Assembly (NCBI GenBank): GCA_009760855.2
Contig: WPIO01000001.1
Span: forward strand, 4,112,001-4,176,000
Direction: 5' to 3'
Source of the DNA: Cristatella mucedo
Taxonomy: Eukaryota > Bryozoa > Phylactolaemata > Cristatellidae
Length of the DNA: 64,000 bases
Under the pieces are notes generated by a model. The model saw only the letters and a program-made list of their open reading frames with translations. It was not told the origin of the DNA and did no database searches. Shown here one piece after another: positions 41,880-53,159 of this stretch; the first letter of the stretch is position 1, and each line of letters opens with the position of its first letter. The position numbers and the translations under genes were made by a program.

Positions 41880-42085
41880 CCTCTCTTCTGACCAAAGCAG
41901 CTTAGCTATACCTCAAACCGATCTAAAATGTTATGCACTCAAAGCACGGAACTCACTATCGCCCCAGTCACTGCCGAAACATCCCCTGATTGGACAAAAT
42001 TTAAAAAGAAGCTAAAAAGCACCTGTCCCTCACAGTATTTACTGGCTCTGCGTGAATTGTCCGTGGTGTGCTAATGCATGCTAAA
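41880..42085 (+). repeat. LINE family B fragment
   Basis: TTATGCACTCAAAGCACGGA and CATCCCCTGATTGGACAAAA match the C-terminal coding end of family B, diverged; the tail is missing. Confidence 0.6.
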
Positions 42086-42549
42086 GGGAGAGGCGTGACA
42101 ATCTGGGAGGGAGGTCGTGGTGCAACAGAGCAAATTCATATGCCAACTGATGCAATCGTATTCAAGCTAGTATGAATGGTGGAGCAGTTAGTATAATGGC
42201 AGATCCACCGGGCTGATTGAGCATGGATGCAGCCAATCCATGCAGACAGAATAGAACATTTATTTACAATTATATGGGAAAGAATACCCCCAGGTCGGCC
42301 CTGGCCAAGTCTCCTAAGCTTTGGCCGACAACCGTAGCAGCAACGCGATGTCTGCTGCGGCCACTGCTTGTGCTGAGCAGCACTAACGGCAGAATGCAGC
42401 TAACGGCGAATGACTAGGTTGGCAGGCCGGGCATAGAGCTTGGCATTTGTGGGGCACGACGAGTTTGGTGTAGGAAATGCTACCTCCGGCTGCAGCAGTG
42501 GCAGCACTGAGGCAGCAGATCGAGGGCTTACGTCTGCAAACTCGAATCT

Positions 42550-42700
42550 TCATTCATTGCAGGGGCTCGGCTGTGGAGTTAGCTCGTGGAAGCACAGAGT
42601 TCCATCCCAGCTGCAGGACAGCATACGACGACCGCTGCCACCATCACTGCACCACGACAAGCCGCGTACAAAGTCCGAATGAGCAACACTGCTGGTGTAC
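42550..42700 (-). CDS. WDR77-like exon 6 (last)
   Basis: Acceptor TTTTCTCCGCTAG. Encodes AHSDFVRGLSW, RRMLSCSWDGTLCFHELTP and a short C-terminus, stop at 42550-42552 (human AHRDFVRDATWSPLN...VGWDHQVVHHVVP). Confidence 0.93.
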
Positions 42701-45700
42701 CTAGCGGAGAAAAGTAAGCAGACCATGTACGCAAGGGCAGGGCGCTGGTTACGTTGAAGAATTGGCGCAGGCACGAAGCACACTCAAACCTGGCATCTCC
42801 AATGGAGCAGCACTACAACCCAGACTTCCAGCATGCTGTGTCGTGGCTAGCAGCCAGCACCGAGTGGAGCGCTACTTACACCAAAGCAGGCTCTGCTTGT
42901 GCTGTGAAGTCGGTGACGCATACGCTGCAGTCCTCTGAAGCCGAGGCTAACGTTGCAGCAGAGCTAATAAGAACAAAACAATGGCCAGCAGCTCAGGGAC
43001 GAGCGTGACTGCTGGGAACGAGTCAGGCAGGCAAAAGAGAGAAATGCTTTGCTAGCACTTGCACAGCACCCAGTTGCCGAGCTCGGCTGCAGCAGTCGCT
43101 GATAGATCTGTGGCAAAACAGGAGCTGAGGCGACTGCGCTATGCGAATATAGCAGAAATCGCTCTAGAGCTTCCAGACTGCTCAGGGGAATTGTCTACAT
43201 ATGCACCATGTTATCAGATAAACCGGTCTAACCGGCTAGACCAATTGGTGAGAGGCAAGTGTGGTACACTCGAAACATGAACAGCTTGCCGATCGCGAGG
43301 CACCGTGCTTGCATGCATTTCGTGCCGGTCAGTATTATGGTATTATGTTAGGATGATGATGAGAAGAATGCAAAAGCAGACAACAGCTACTAAATAAATA
43401 TATGTTCATCCATCAAAGCATATGGCTGCACTCCGGAGGACAGTTTAGTTCGGCAGACCCTCAAACGCTTCGAGTGGGCACACCGTGTACATACTGCCTA
43501 CTTCTAGTGCACTGAACTTCACTCCTACTTGGCCCGGCTCTTTACATACGGTCGAGTTTAGGGCAAAACACTGCATAACCGATGGCCTTGCTAGGATATG
43601 TGCTCTAATAGTCACAATACAGTTAAGCAAGACTTAATTTTGATCCACGATTCAGACTTTAACACCTTATTTTAACCGTGCAGCTCTGCATCCTTTGTAC
43701 GGCAGTTCAAAGGATGCAGAGCTGCACAATTATCAGATACCTGTCTTTAGGTCACTCTTTATACCATCACCCAGGCTTGAGTCTTAAAGCATCTGATTAA
43801 TAGAATGCATCCACTAGAATGTCACACGCCAACTCGTGACATGGCCTAGGACGGTTTAAAGCACGATCCGAGCAACCGTGCACCTGACTGGTCAGAACGC
43901 CGAGGCACGCAATAACAGCACAGGCGACACTGGCCACCACTCAGAAAGAAGCCCAGCCGATAGGCAAGTGGCGAGAGGACGGGGCACACGTGATTTGACG
44001 CTGACCAGATGAGGCGATTGACGGCCTTGTCTTACATACCCACAACCATTCGGAGAACTTGGTGCGAAGTGGAGCCTCGTGACGGCACGCGTGTGTACGG
44101 CACGGCTCGGCCGAGGCACGTCCTCGGGCGGTCGGCAGTAGGACAGGTCCTTGATGCTTCTGACCTCTAACACTCCAGTGCAGGCTCCAAGTGCGAGCGT
44201 GCACTCATCACCCCAGGCCACGCACGTAACGGCGCTGCTTGGTGACCTCTTCTCTGCATAAAAACCAAACGATGCAGAGCTGCCAAAGATGCAGCTGCAG
44301 TGGTGAGTTCGGGCAGATGAGCCACCGCGACGAGAACGTGTTGCCAACTCACAGTTGCATGAAGGCATTTGAAAAACCTCCAGATATAGAACACTGGCAT
44401 GGCTTTCGCAGCAGGCGCATGGACAGAAGAGTGGCTCGTCAGGCAGTATGCAAACATCAATACGACAAGGGATGCAGCTGCATGTTTGCGAGGGCATTTC
44501 GAAGGTCTGCAGACCCCTACAAAGCCACGGTTTTTACAATACTACAACGGCTTGATACCAAAGACGATGTGGCAGGTAAGGTGAGTGGGTCAACAGACTG
44601 AAGCTGCTGAAGTCTGATACTTTCCTTCGAGCACTGTTAGACAAGAGGACAGAGGAAACATATGGCGGGGGGGGGGGGGCGCGGGTGGGTGGATGGTTGT
44701 GGGCATTTTCTGTTCTCACGATCTCGGTGGGTGCAAAGATAGGGGGGCGCAGGCAACGGAATCGCACTGGGAGAGAAACTTCGAGGGCAGCAAAGCAGCA
44801 CGTGCAGCTAAGAGTAGCACCGACAAGACGATCACTAGAATTTGCGCTGCTTGTGATCGTCTTTAACAGCAGCTAGGTAAAGAGAACGAAAAGCTGCGCA
44901 GACAAACACACCAAAACTACCAGTCGATTGCCGGCGATTCAAATGCCAGAGAGAGTCACGGTCTTAAACTGAGTCCGTAGAGCAACTGCGGTACGCAGGC
45001 AGCAGCAGAGAACAATGCCGAGGTCGGCGAGAAAAGCAACAGCCTATGGCATACTGGTAGACAGAACCGATAGCTTTTCGGAGGCAGCAGTAGCAGCAGC
45101 TGGCTTGCGCAGGGCAGCCGAAGCGGCTTACCCAGTAGGACGGCAGGCTTGGGCCGCTGTCGCAGGTCCCAAAGCACCATCTTACCATCGCACGAGGCTG
45201 AGACAAGCTGGTCGGCATGCACAGGGCTACAGGCAACAGAAGTCAGCATGTCGTCGTGCCCAGTCCACGCTGCCAGCAGCTCTCCCGTTTGCACATCGCT
45301 CACTAGAATGCTAAAACAAAACGGCAGTCAAATGCCAAGGACTGACCACACCCACACTGCAGCAAGCTCAGCTGTGGCAGACTGAAAGGATGCTGCTGAG
45401 CCCTCAGCCATACGCCTTGAGCCTACAGTGGGGAGAGGCAAGCCACGTTCGACGACTGAAAGAGATTCGCGCGAAGCTCTACAGCCTGCTTCACCAGGCA
45501 GACAAATAAAATTAAAAAGATAAGGGCTTGATCAGACCAGACCCACTTATGGTGACAGTACAGAACCAATGGGAAATCAAAGCCTTGAGACGGCACTCCG
45601 AAGGCACAATTTACATGGTGAAGATGCCTTCCATATTCATGGTTGCTGGGGGCGGCGGTGGCATGAGATAGGCTTTCTTCCATACCACAGCAATCAAGTT

Positions 45701-47462
45701 ACAGCAGTGCTACTGCATTGGATATCTGCAGCTTCCTAGGCAGCAAACCCCGGCTAATTTAGAAGCATGGCAGCTATCAGCAGGTTTCCATACCAAAAAA
45801 GTAGCATCAGCATTGGTTCAGGTAGGTTCATTGACATTAGTTCTAGCGCCCGGACAATATTCTTGCAGCAGTGAAATGGCAGCAGGCAGCATCTGCAGAG
45901 ACAGGGCAGCACGGCAGCAGTGAAGAGAGCTGCTCAATGGTCCAGCTTTGCGGCACCAAACTGCTCACCGGCGGTCACATGATCCAGATGCTACCCGCGA
46001 GCCATCACAAGCAGCACCGACTGCAACCACCAGGTCATGATGACTTTGTAAGCTCGAGATTTTGTTGATAGCCGCCGGATCACTAACTGACCAAATGGCA
46101 ACTTCACCTACAAGAAAAAAGGCCGTGCCCAGTGGTGTAGCCAAGACTTGAGCATGGAGAGGCTTCGAGTCCAACAGCAGACAAGTCTTAATTGCTCACT
46201 GAAAGTGAGGACGATAGCTGCAAAGGCTCTACTGCCATGCAAATGACACCGTTGAACCAGACAACCTTCACTTTTCATTTACTTTACTAGTACTCCTAGT
46301 CACTAGCTAAAGCAGGGAGAACATTTGAAACACCTACTGTTGGTTGCGACACGAGTATGATGCACGTCGACACCATTACCCAGGATGCTGATCTCACCTG
46401 CTTAGAGGGTACACTGAATTTAAATAATGACATGTTCCCAGTGCTTTCAAAGCCTACATTTTAATCTCTGGGCCATCTGAAAGAGCTTGTACGTTTGGGC
46501 AGACCCGGTTGCTGGTTATGGGCACTCACATATTTGCACAAGCATAAGGCACTGGTGTTTCACGACCTACTTCCCGGGTTCACGACTTACAGTAGGCAAT
46601 CCTTTATTGCCCTTACAAGGAGGGGTCATTAGCCTCTAAAGCTCTTCTGAGATTAAAATAAGGCTGTTCGATCAGGCAACCTTTACTTTGTGGCAGCTGT
46701 CTCTGAAGACTCACGGCTTCTAACAATATTGATACCTCTAAATTTAACCTGGCTTCAGTGCATAGAATGCACACATAGAGCCGCACGGCAATTCAATTTA
46801 CAGCAGACGATGGAAGCACCCCAGTGCTCACTCATACTGCTTTGATTCCAGTATCATTCCAAAGTCAGCTCGTTCGGCAGGGGTTATTGAGCTCAGTGCA
46901 TGGACTAGAACATCTGTACTGCACCCTACGAGACAGTAGCACATTAAGCTTGCATGACCATCTGTGAAAAGCTGACAAGATGGTGACATGCCCCCTCGAT
47001 AGGTGATGCTGCTCAGCTTGGCTTCCACCGCACCCCTTCAGGAGCCCTCTGGCCCCTCATGACCATGTAGTGGTTATGTAATCGCCACAGTGTATGTCGC
47101 AACGTTCTTTGGTGTCAAACCGGCTACATCTGAAATCAGGGGCTCGATTCACATCAATCCAGCCAATTCTAAAAGTGAATGCCAGGCCTGCCTAGATGAG
47201 CAGTTCTAAAGATAGCCGGCCTACCTGAGTCGTGTCCAGAGACCAAAATATCGCTCGTTAGAAAGGCAGCGTCTGACACACCCGAGAATGTCTCTGTCAT
47301 TGAGGCATACGACAGCTGCTCGTCAGCTCCAACAGCATCCACAGAGTCCAGAAGCATTAGCGCGCCATTCCATGTGCGGCCCGTCAGATTGCTGCCGGCG
47401 AGCAGCGTCTTGCCATCTGAGAGATAGAGAAGGTCGCAGCTTTCTTCCGACGACTCACACAT
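42550..47462 (-). CDS. WDR77/MEP50-like WD-repeat methylosome subunit (six exons)
   Basis: Six minus-strand exons (47462-47225, 46107-45969, 45310-45132, 44253-44040, 42963-42880, 42700-42550) join in phase to 335 codons including the stop, close to the 342 residues of human WDR77. Characteristic stretches follow the family in order: SDGKTLLAGSNLTGRTW (human SDGALLLGASSLSGRCW), DSGEVAIWSV, HDDMLTSVACSPVHADQLVS, CDGKMVLWDLRQRPKPA, VTCVAWGDECTLALG, LASASEDCSVCVTDF and AHSDFVRGLSW. WDR77/MEP50 is a seven-bladed beta-propeller that binds PRMT5 and presents substrates such as Sm proteins and histones for symmetric arginine dimethylation, in cytoplasm and nucleus. The start ATG at 47462 has an in-frame TAA directly upstream, so it is the first codon unless a short upstream exon exists; the N-terminus is about 25 residues shorter than human. 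A possible AATAAA lies at 42264-42259. Confidence 0.92.
42880..42963 (-). CDS. WDR77-like exon 5
   Basis: Short 84-base exon: acceptor TTGTTCTTATTAG, donor TTGGT|GTAAGT; phase 2 in and out. Encodes TLASASEDCSVCVTDFTAQ, matching human FLASLSEDCSLAVLDSSLS. Too short to stand out as an open frame. Confidence 0.93.
43678..43727. other. Perfect 20-bp inverted repeat (hairpin)
   Basis: Arm GTGCAGCTCTGCATCCTTTG, a 10-base loop, then its exact complement. Lies in the intron between WDR77-like exons 4 and 5. It could be a structured RNA, a palindromic element or a recent inverted duplication. Confidence 0.9.
44040..44253 (-). CDS. WDR77-like exon 4
   Basis: Acceptor GGTTTTTATGCAG, donor TGTGG|GTATGT; phase 1 in, 2 out. 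Encodes SSAVTCVAWGDECTLALG, TGVLEVRSIKDL and HTRAVTRLHFAPSSPNG. Confidence 0.92.
45132..45310 (-). CDS. WDR77-like exon 3
   Basis: Acceptor CCGTTTTGTTTTAG, donor CTGG|GTAAGC; phase 2 in, 1 out. Encodes ILVSDVQTGELLAAWTGHDD and GKMVLWDLRQRPKPAV. Confidence 0.95.
45969..46107 (-). CDS. WDR77-like exon 2
   Basis: Acceptor TTTTTTCTTGTAG, donor GCCG|GTGAGC; phase 1 in, 2 out. Encodes GEVAIWSVSD and SHHDLVVAVGAACDGSRVAS, the second blade (human AVELWELDE...HDDIVSTVSVLSSGTQAVS). Confidence 0.92.
46125..46280 (+). repeat. SINE family S2 copy in a WDR77-like intron, diverged
   Basis: GTGGTGTAGCCAAGACTTGA, GGCTTCGAGTCC, GGCTCTACTGCCATGC, ATGACACCGTTGAACCAG. Confidence 0.65.
46555..46695 (+). repeat. 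SINE family S2 copy in a WDR77-like intron
   Basis: CCGGGTTCACGACTTACAG, AGGCAATCCTTTATTGCCC, AAAGCTCTTCTGAG, AAGGCTGTTCGATCAGG. Confidence 0.75.
47225..47462 (-). CDS. WDR77-like exon 1
   Basis: ATG at 47462 down to TCAG|GTAGGC. Encodes LLYLSDGKTLLAGSNLTGRT and the strand ending SDILVSGHDSG, the first propeller blade. Exit phase 1. Confidence 0.9.
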
Positions 47463-47894
47463 TTAGCACCACACAGTCACCAGCTAGCAGCTGGCCCATG
47501 CCTGGACAAAGCTTGCTGTTGCCGAAGTGCTTCCGAGCAACAGCTAGCACAGGCTGGCCCAGAGGACGCATCGAAGCTGCACATCGTGACTTTTGAAGGC
47601 TGGTTCAATGCATCCGGCTACAAAATGTCTACCTCTGAAAGCGTGCTGTGTGGCAGGGTTACTAGTTGATGGATCTTTGAACAATTCTTTGCTATAAGCA
47701 CACAAGTTTTACAGCATTGGCAAGTTGGAGGTGACCTTGCCAGTACTTCAACATGCCGGCTCTAGAGGTTAACGACACAACTGACCTCGGGATGGCCACA
47801 TCATGCAATTCTTCCTGCACGAATAACGTGTCCACAGACGAGGACTGCACGAAGGTGCATGATTGGGTCTGGCCATACGATGCAGATTTTACAG

Positions 47895-47975
47895 GGTAAT
47901 AATAATAATAATGCACTTGATAAAGCGCCCTCAGAGAACTCAATCTCTTTCTAGGCGCTTTACAGGTGTGTTACG
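47895..47975 (-). repeat. LINE family B 3' end with (AAT)n
   Basis: Plus strand AATAATAATAATGCACTTGA, TAAAGCGCCCTCAGAGAACT, CAATCTCTTTCTAGGCGCTT. About 80 bp, a very short truncated insertion about 430 bp upstream of the WDR77-like start. Confidence 0.85.
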
Positions 47976-48585
47976 AGGCGGGCAGTGACAAACGGTGACA
48001 CAGACGATATGAGAAGCAAAACAGTTCATGATATTCTTCACGCTACAAAAAGGAACAGCCCTAAAAAGAAGCTGCAATAACAGCACAGCTGGGTTAGCAG
48101 CTAAGTGCAGCATGCGGTGTCAGCTTTGCTCACAATAAAAAACGTTTGATTAAGTGGGGCACATACCCATTTAAGATCGAAGTCGCTCGGCTAAGATCGA
48201 ATTCATCTAAAGCAGCACAGGCAGCCTATGCAACTGAGTCTATCACTCAATCCACCACCCTCAGTGTTTGGACATGCCAACCTCAAGAATGTTGCAGGCA
48301 TGGCCACTGAAGCAAGGGATTGGCATATGCAGGCAGTAACTGAATTATACTGTCAAGGAGGTAAGAGCTCTGAGGCTAAGGATGTGAAATTACTTGCGCA
48401 CCGGCCTGACCATTGGCATCACAAAATGGATTTTTGCCTGTGATTACAGAGGAAACAAGGGACAAAAGCATTGCATAACGAACCAGATTTCATGCTTTAA
48501 CTTTAGAAAGTTATGCAAGTTACACCAGTATTACACACCTGTCTTTCATAATGCAGCTATTCTGTGTGCACACCTGTATCTTAGC
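47976..48585. other. Spacer upstream of the WDR77-like gene, nothing recognised
   Basis: The promoter should lie between 47463 and here, but no specific element is identified. Confidence 0.4.
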
Positions 48586-48589
48586 TCAG

Positions 48590-48745
48590 GGGAGTGATGC
48601 TCGTGCTTTATGACCCAGGCCTTGTGCTCGAGTCTTGCAGTGTGCATTCCTTTATTGCCCACTGCAAGTGGGTTGATGACTGCTGACGTACTAAACTACT
48701 GATACAATTAAGACCTTTGAATAAGATGATCTTTCTTTACCTTAC
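48590..48745 (+). repeat. SINE family S2 copy
   Basis: GATGCTCGTGCTTTATGACC, TGTGCTCGAGTCTTGCAGTG, CATTCCTTTATTGCCCACTG. Confidence 0.75.
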
Positions 48746-49104
48746 AGTGTGAGCAGCTTCGACTACCAATCGAAGAGCAAGACAAAGCATGCGGCTGATA
48801 ATAAAAAGCAACATACAGCATATGATGCATGAGAACTCAAAAAGCAGCAGACAGTCGAGCAAATATGGAGTGAAAAAACACAAAAAGGGGCAGGGAAAGA
48901 ACTGCACAGTCTGAGACCAACAAGACTAAAGCACAATGCTAAAAGCCATAGTGCAAAGGAAGGGAAGTTGAATTATGGTAGCTATAAGATGCTGAAGCAA
49001 AGGAGCCATGAAGTGGCAGATCTTTAACTGCCAACAAGAAGCGTGCCGCCTGTATGATCAGTAGCCACGGAGTCATCAGCAATTGTAAGCGATTAAGTGG
49101 CTTA

Positions 49105-49310
49105 ATAATAATAGCAACACACTTGTATAGCACCATCAAAGAACTCCATCTCTTTTTACGCACTTTACATATGCTGCAAAGGAAGCATGATCGAATGGTT
49201 AGTGGTAGCATGCTCAATGTCAGCAAGCATAACTTGGTTAGATGTGACATGCACATGGTCAGCATGCAAATATGGTTAGTGGCAGCATGCACAGGGTCAG
49301 CATCCATTCG
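49105..49310 (-). repeat. LINE family B 3' end
   Basis: Plus strand AACACACTTGTATAGCACCA, GATCGAATGGTTAGTGGTAG, TGACATGCACATGGTCAGCA, the repeated motif block of the family B 3' untranslated region. Confidence 0.8.
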
Positions 49311-50274
49311 CTCTTAGAACGTCATACTGCGAAGTGACAACACCTGTATCCATACCTCACGAGTGTCCACGATTGACTGCCATGAGCGATATAATTTTTA
49401 TAGTTGATTCAAATGCACACGCTGAATTGCAGCTTAGAAAAACGAGATGTACGCACAGGCTGCGGCGAAAATAATATCAAGGAGTGTTCCCACAGCAGGG
49501 TTTCCACGGAAGTAAATGATTTGCATAAAAAACGAAAGGGCGCGATGCAGATATAGGGATGATGCCGGGACTTATAAGGGCCTTCATCAGCGCCGCATCG
49601 CTTGAAGGCTGCCGTCACTAAGAAGCGGACAACCTTCGACTGTACGCTACGGTACGGCGGATGGATAGAGAAGGTAAGCTACCTTGCAGAAATGCTACCT
49701 TGCGTGCTTTAAGGCCCCAGAAAAGGTAGGACAGACCACGAGAAAAGATAAAAGACGCCGGAATGTCACCGGATTACAGTCGTCGAGCCAATACAATTGA
49801 GCAACAACCTAAGCGGTAGCTGCCGCGTTGATGCTGACCGCAAAAGCAGCAAGCGCTCCGCGCGCAGCAGCTGTCCACACAATGCGAGAACTGAAATAAA
49901 AATTCCTACGACTAGCTACGCAAAAATACCTGCTCTCTGAACAACTACGTCAAGGAAACGGACTGGCTGATTTCTAATACGCACGGAAGTCACTGTGTTA
50001 GCCATGCTCTATCCGGAACGTCCTTCAACTTTGCAAATTACCCGCGGTATATGAAAACGAGGCCAAGGTTTCCGCGCTTCGAGTTATCTGCACCCGCACC
50101 CAACTACCTGCTGCTGCTTCGGTGCCTAACTTGGAGCCATGCGTCAGTCGTTTTGTAACACTCCGATAATTTCTAAAAAAGATACCACTTCTATCACTCT
50201 ATGACATGGAATAGTCTTATCATCCCAAATCTCGACATGAGTTATGCAGCATTAGATACATCCAGATTGGCATC
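49311..50274. other. Spacer with a moderately CpG-rich part, no gene recognised
   Basis: 49620-49900 contains many CpGs. ATGGATAGAGAAG|GTAAGC at 49660-49678 could be a start codon followed by a donor, but nothing further supports a gene. Confidence 0.3.
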
Positions 50275-50410
50275 GCCCTGGTTTGGCCCTGGGGTAAGGT
50301 GCATGCCTTTTAAGGCCCAAGATCGTGTGGTCGAGCCCTACGGCATATGCAAAGCACTCTAGATACAGATTAAGTTACCTTAGCACGCTGTACAAAATGA
50401 ATACATTAGT
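50275..50410 (+). repeat. SINE family S1 copy
   Basis: GGTTTGGCCCTGGGGTAAGG, GTGGTCGAGCCCTACGGC, CAGATTAAGTTACCTTAGC, TGTACAAAATGAATACA. Confidence 0.8.
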
Positions 50411-50847
50411 CAAGCGGTACCCGTACATCTATTCGTAATATGGTGGCGGAAAGAAGTAATGTTGAGTCACAACCCGGATCACACACCGAACGGGAATGAT
50501 TGGAGCACAATTAGCATTCTGGACAAGTGCTCTGGCAATGAGGTTTTTCCTTATACCACGCTGAAAAAATTGTGAGATAAGTCAGGGAGCAGTTGTACTA
50601 CAGTGATGCAAAATTGAACTGTTGTGATGTCAGTTTGTTATAATTTGAGATGGTTTAGACTTCGCAGGGGAGGTACAGATACTTTCATATCCAAACTAGG
50701 TAGGTAATATGACTCTGGGGTCAGCCAAAGTCATGGAGACGAGGCAAATGAATCTGTGAGTGACTCATAAAAAGGAACGGGTCAACATGAAAACTAACCC
50801 TGCAAACCAAAAACTAGTGCCTCACAGGAGTGTGCATAAGCAAAAAT
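50411..50847. other. Spacer, nothing recognised
   Basis: No gene or repeat identified. Confidence 0.45.
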
Positions 50848-51530
50848 AAAGTAATAGCAATGCACTTGATAAAGTGCCCTCAGAGAACTCAATCTCTTTA
50901 TGGGCGCCTTAAATTTGCAAAAAAGGAAACACGATCGAATGGTGAGTAGTATCATGCTTGATAAACAACATGAATAACATGGTTAGGGGTGACATGCACA
51001 GGGTCAGCATGCAAGTGTGGTTAGTGGCAACATGCAACAGTGTCAGCACGCATAAGCACATAAAGGACGAATCACAGGGCCCAATAAATGCTGTCAAAAA
51101 TAGGAGAGTTTTAAATTTCTTTTTAAATGTGGTCAAGTCAGGGGATGTAGTGACTGAAGTTGGGAGTGAGTTCCAGGCTTTGGGAGCAAACGAACTGAAT
51201 GCATGGTCAACAAAGGATTTAAGGTTCGTACGAGATATAGGTAAACCGTTAGATTCCGAAAAGCGGGTGGTACGATGCTTGGCCTGGTGGTGGTGGGGGG
51301 GGGGGGAGGAGTAGATCTGATAGGTAGGCTGCAGCCAAAGAATGAAGGGACCTACACTGAGCGACACAACCTTGAAGTCGATGCGTTGCTTGACTGGTAG
51401 CCAGTGCAGGTCGGCTAGAAGTGGTGTGATGTGGCAAGTGAGTCGCCCACGACAGAGAAGTCTAGCTGCAGAGTGCTGCACCAGCTGTAAGCGCCTGATT
51501 GCACATGCCGGTAGGCCAGGAAGCAGTCAG
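50848..51530 (-). mobile_element. LINE family B, 5'-truncated copy
   Basis: Minus strand 51481-50909 encodes LLADLHWLPVKQRIDFKVVS, a poly-Pro interruption from a G-run at 51290-51307, then FSSFAPKAWNSLPTSVTTSP and DLTTFKKKFKTLLF, then the TGCATGCTGAC-type 3' repeats. One of the best preserved family B ends here. Confidence 0.88.
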
Positions 51531-51993
51531 TTATTAATATCTCTATTAATATCTATTATTAATATAAATACCTGTCGTTAAGTGTATTGAAAGCAAGAAT
51601 GCTGTGAACACATTGCTTGCTTGGAAAAACTAGATGCACCCTTAATTCAGCTGGTTTCATGCGTACAAAATAAAAAAACCAGGGAGAGCGTCTTTTCTCT
51701 CAGTCCGATCAATACCGCTTCGGTTCAGGAAGATGGTCAAGCATTCACCAAAATCCTCGAAAATCCTGTGCTTTAAATATACGTGCATCCTGTTAAAACC
51801 GACTCTACTACTCTGAAAATATAGAACAGCTTCAAACTTACTTCAAGATTTTAAGTTTAAAATGCCACTGTTCAAAGGCTGGCTCTTATGAAATTGGCTC
51901 TAAAATATCGGAGTATCAACACCAAAAAATTTACTTTTAACACATCATTCTTGTCGATTGAAAATTTTAATCTGTATAAACCACACACATACA

Positions 51994-51995
<2 letters not shown>
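51531..51995. other. AT-rich spacer, nothing recognised
   Basis: Short ATTAATATCT tandem at 51533-51572. Confidence 0.45.

Positions 51996-52052
<57 letters not shown>
51996..52052. repeat. (GC)n(AC)n microsatellite
   Basis: GCGCGCGC followed by about 23 AC units, next to the tail of a family B LINE. Confidence 0.95.
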
Positions 52053-52054
<2 letters not shown>

Positions 52055-52059
<5 letters not shown>

Positions 52060-52485
52060 TTACATTTGTTATAGCGCCCTCAGAGAAATCAATCCCTTTC
52101 TAGGAACTTTACTTTGACTGCAAGCAAGCATGATCGAATGGTTAGTGGTAGCAGGCTCAATGGAAACAAGCATAATATGGTTAGAGAAGACATGCACAGG
52201 ATCAGCATGCAAATATGGTTAGTGGTAGCATACACAGTGTCTGCAACCATAAGCACACAAAGGACTAATCACTAGGACCAACTAAATGCTGTGATAAATA
52301 GACGCGTTTTTAGTTTCTTTTAAATTGGTCAAGACAGGGATGTCGCGACGCAAGTCGGTAGTGAGTTTCAGGCTTCGGGAGCATGTGAACTAAAGGCACG
52401 GTCTCCATAGGATTTGAGGCTTGTACTAGGTATAGGTAAACAATTCAATTCCGAAAAGCAGGTAGTACGACGCTTAGCATGCAAA
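52055..52485 (-). mobile_element. LINE family B 3' part, diverged
   Basis: Plus strand: ATAGCGCCCTCAGAGAAATC, GATCGAATGGTTAGTGGTAG, AAGTCGGTAGTGAGTTTCAG, TTAAGGCACGGTCTCC-like coding end. Ends in the AT-rich tandem. Confidence 0.8.
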
Positions 52486-52530
52486 TATATATATGTACAT
52501 ATATATATGTACATATATATATGTATAGCT
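52486..52530. repeat. 14-bp tandem ATATATATGTACAT
   Basis: About three copies, each self-complementary. Confidence 0.85.
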
Positions 52531-52699
52531 ATAGCAGACATTTCTAAATGCCAGTCAAGTGGGTTTTATTATACAAAAATACATTTCTATTAATATATAC
52601 AATAATTACATAATACATTTCAGATGAAACATTTCTATAAATTTCGAGACAAAATATAAATGTATATGTAGGCTCTTTAAATTGACTGGAAAGAAATAA

Positions 52700-53155
52700 T
52701 ATCACCTGATTGGTGACAAGGACATGCACCACTGCAGTACGCACAAGCACGCAGAAAATATAGACTGAGCAAACGCTCTGAGGAACAGATAGGCTTTTAG
52801 TTTCTCTTTTAAGGTCGTCGAGTCGCTGGTGTGTCTTATGTCAGAAGGTAGCGAGTTACGGGCATTCGGCGCAACGGAAACAAAAGCCTTGCGTGCAAAT
52901 GTTTTGAGGTTGCTCAAAGGCGCAGCGGAATGGCCGAAATCAGAGGAGCGAGTGGTACGAGAGGAAACAGCGTGACGAGTAAACATTTCAGATGGACAGA
53001 TCCAACAAGAGAATGGCCGAGCCTAAAAGTGACTGTGAAAGAGTCTTGCAGTCGATGCCATGCTCTAAAGGAATGCAGTGCAGGTTGGCGAGAAGTGGAA
53101 CGAGCTAGCAGTTGCGACTCTCCCGATAGACAGCCTAGCAGCAAACTACGATAGG
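52700..53155 (-). mobile_element. LINE fragment of a third family (C)
   Basis: Minus strand 52986-52702 encodes LKTFARKAFVSVAPNARNSL, PSDIRHTSDSTTLKEKLKAY, the non-LTR ORF2 C-terminus of a family distinct from A and B. Frames are broken further upstream (53144-52914). Confidence 0.75.
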
Positions 53156-53159
53156 CCTA

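Noticed and set aside
42440-43008. Plus-strand frames over the WDR77-like 3' exons
   Set aside because: Antisense shadows of exons 5 and 6.
43892-44497. 201-codon continuous minus-strand frame as a single exon
   Set aside because: Only 44253-44040 carries WDR77 homology; good acceptor and donor at these points show the rest to be intron.
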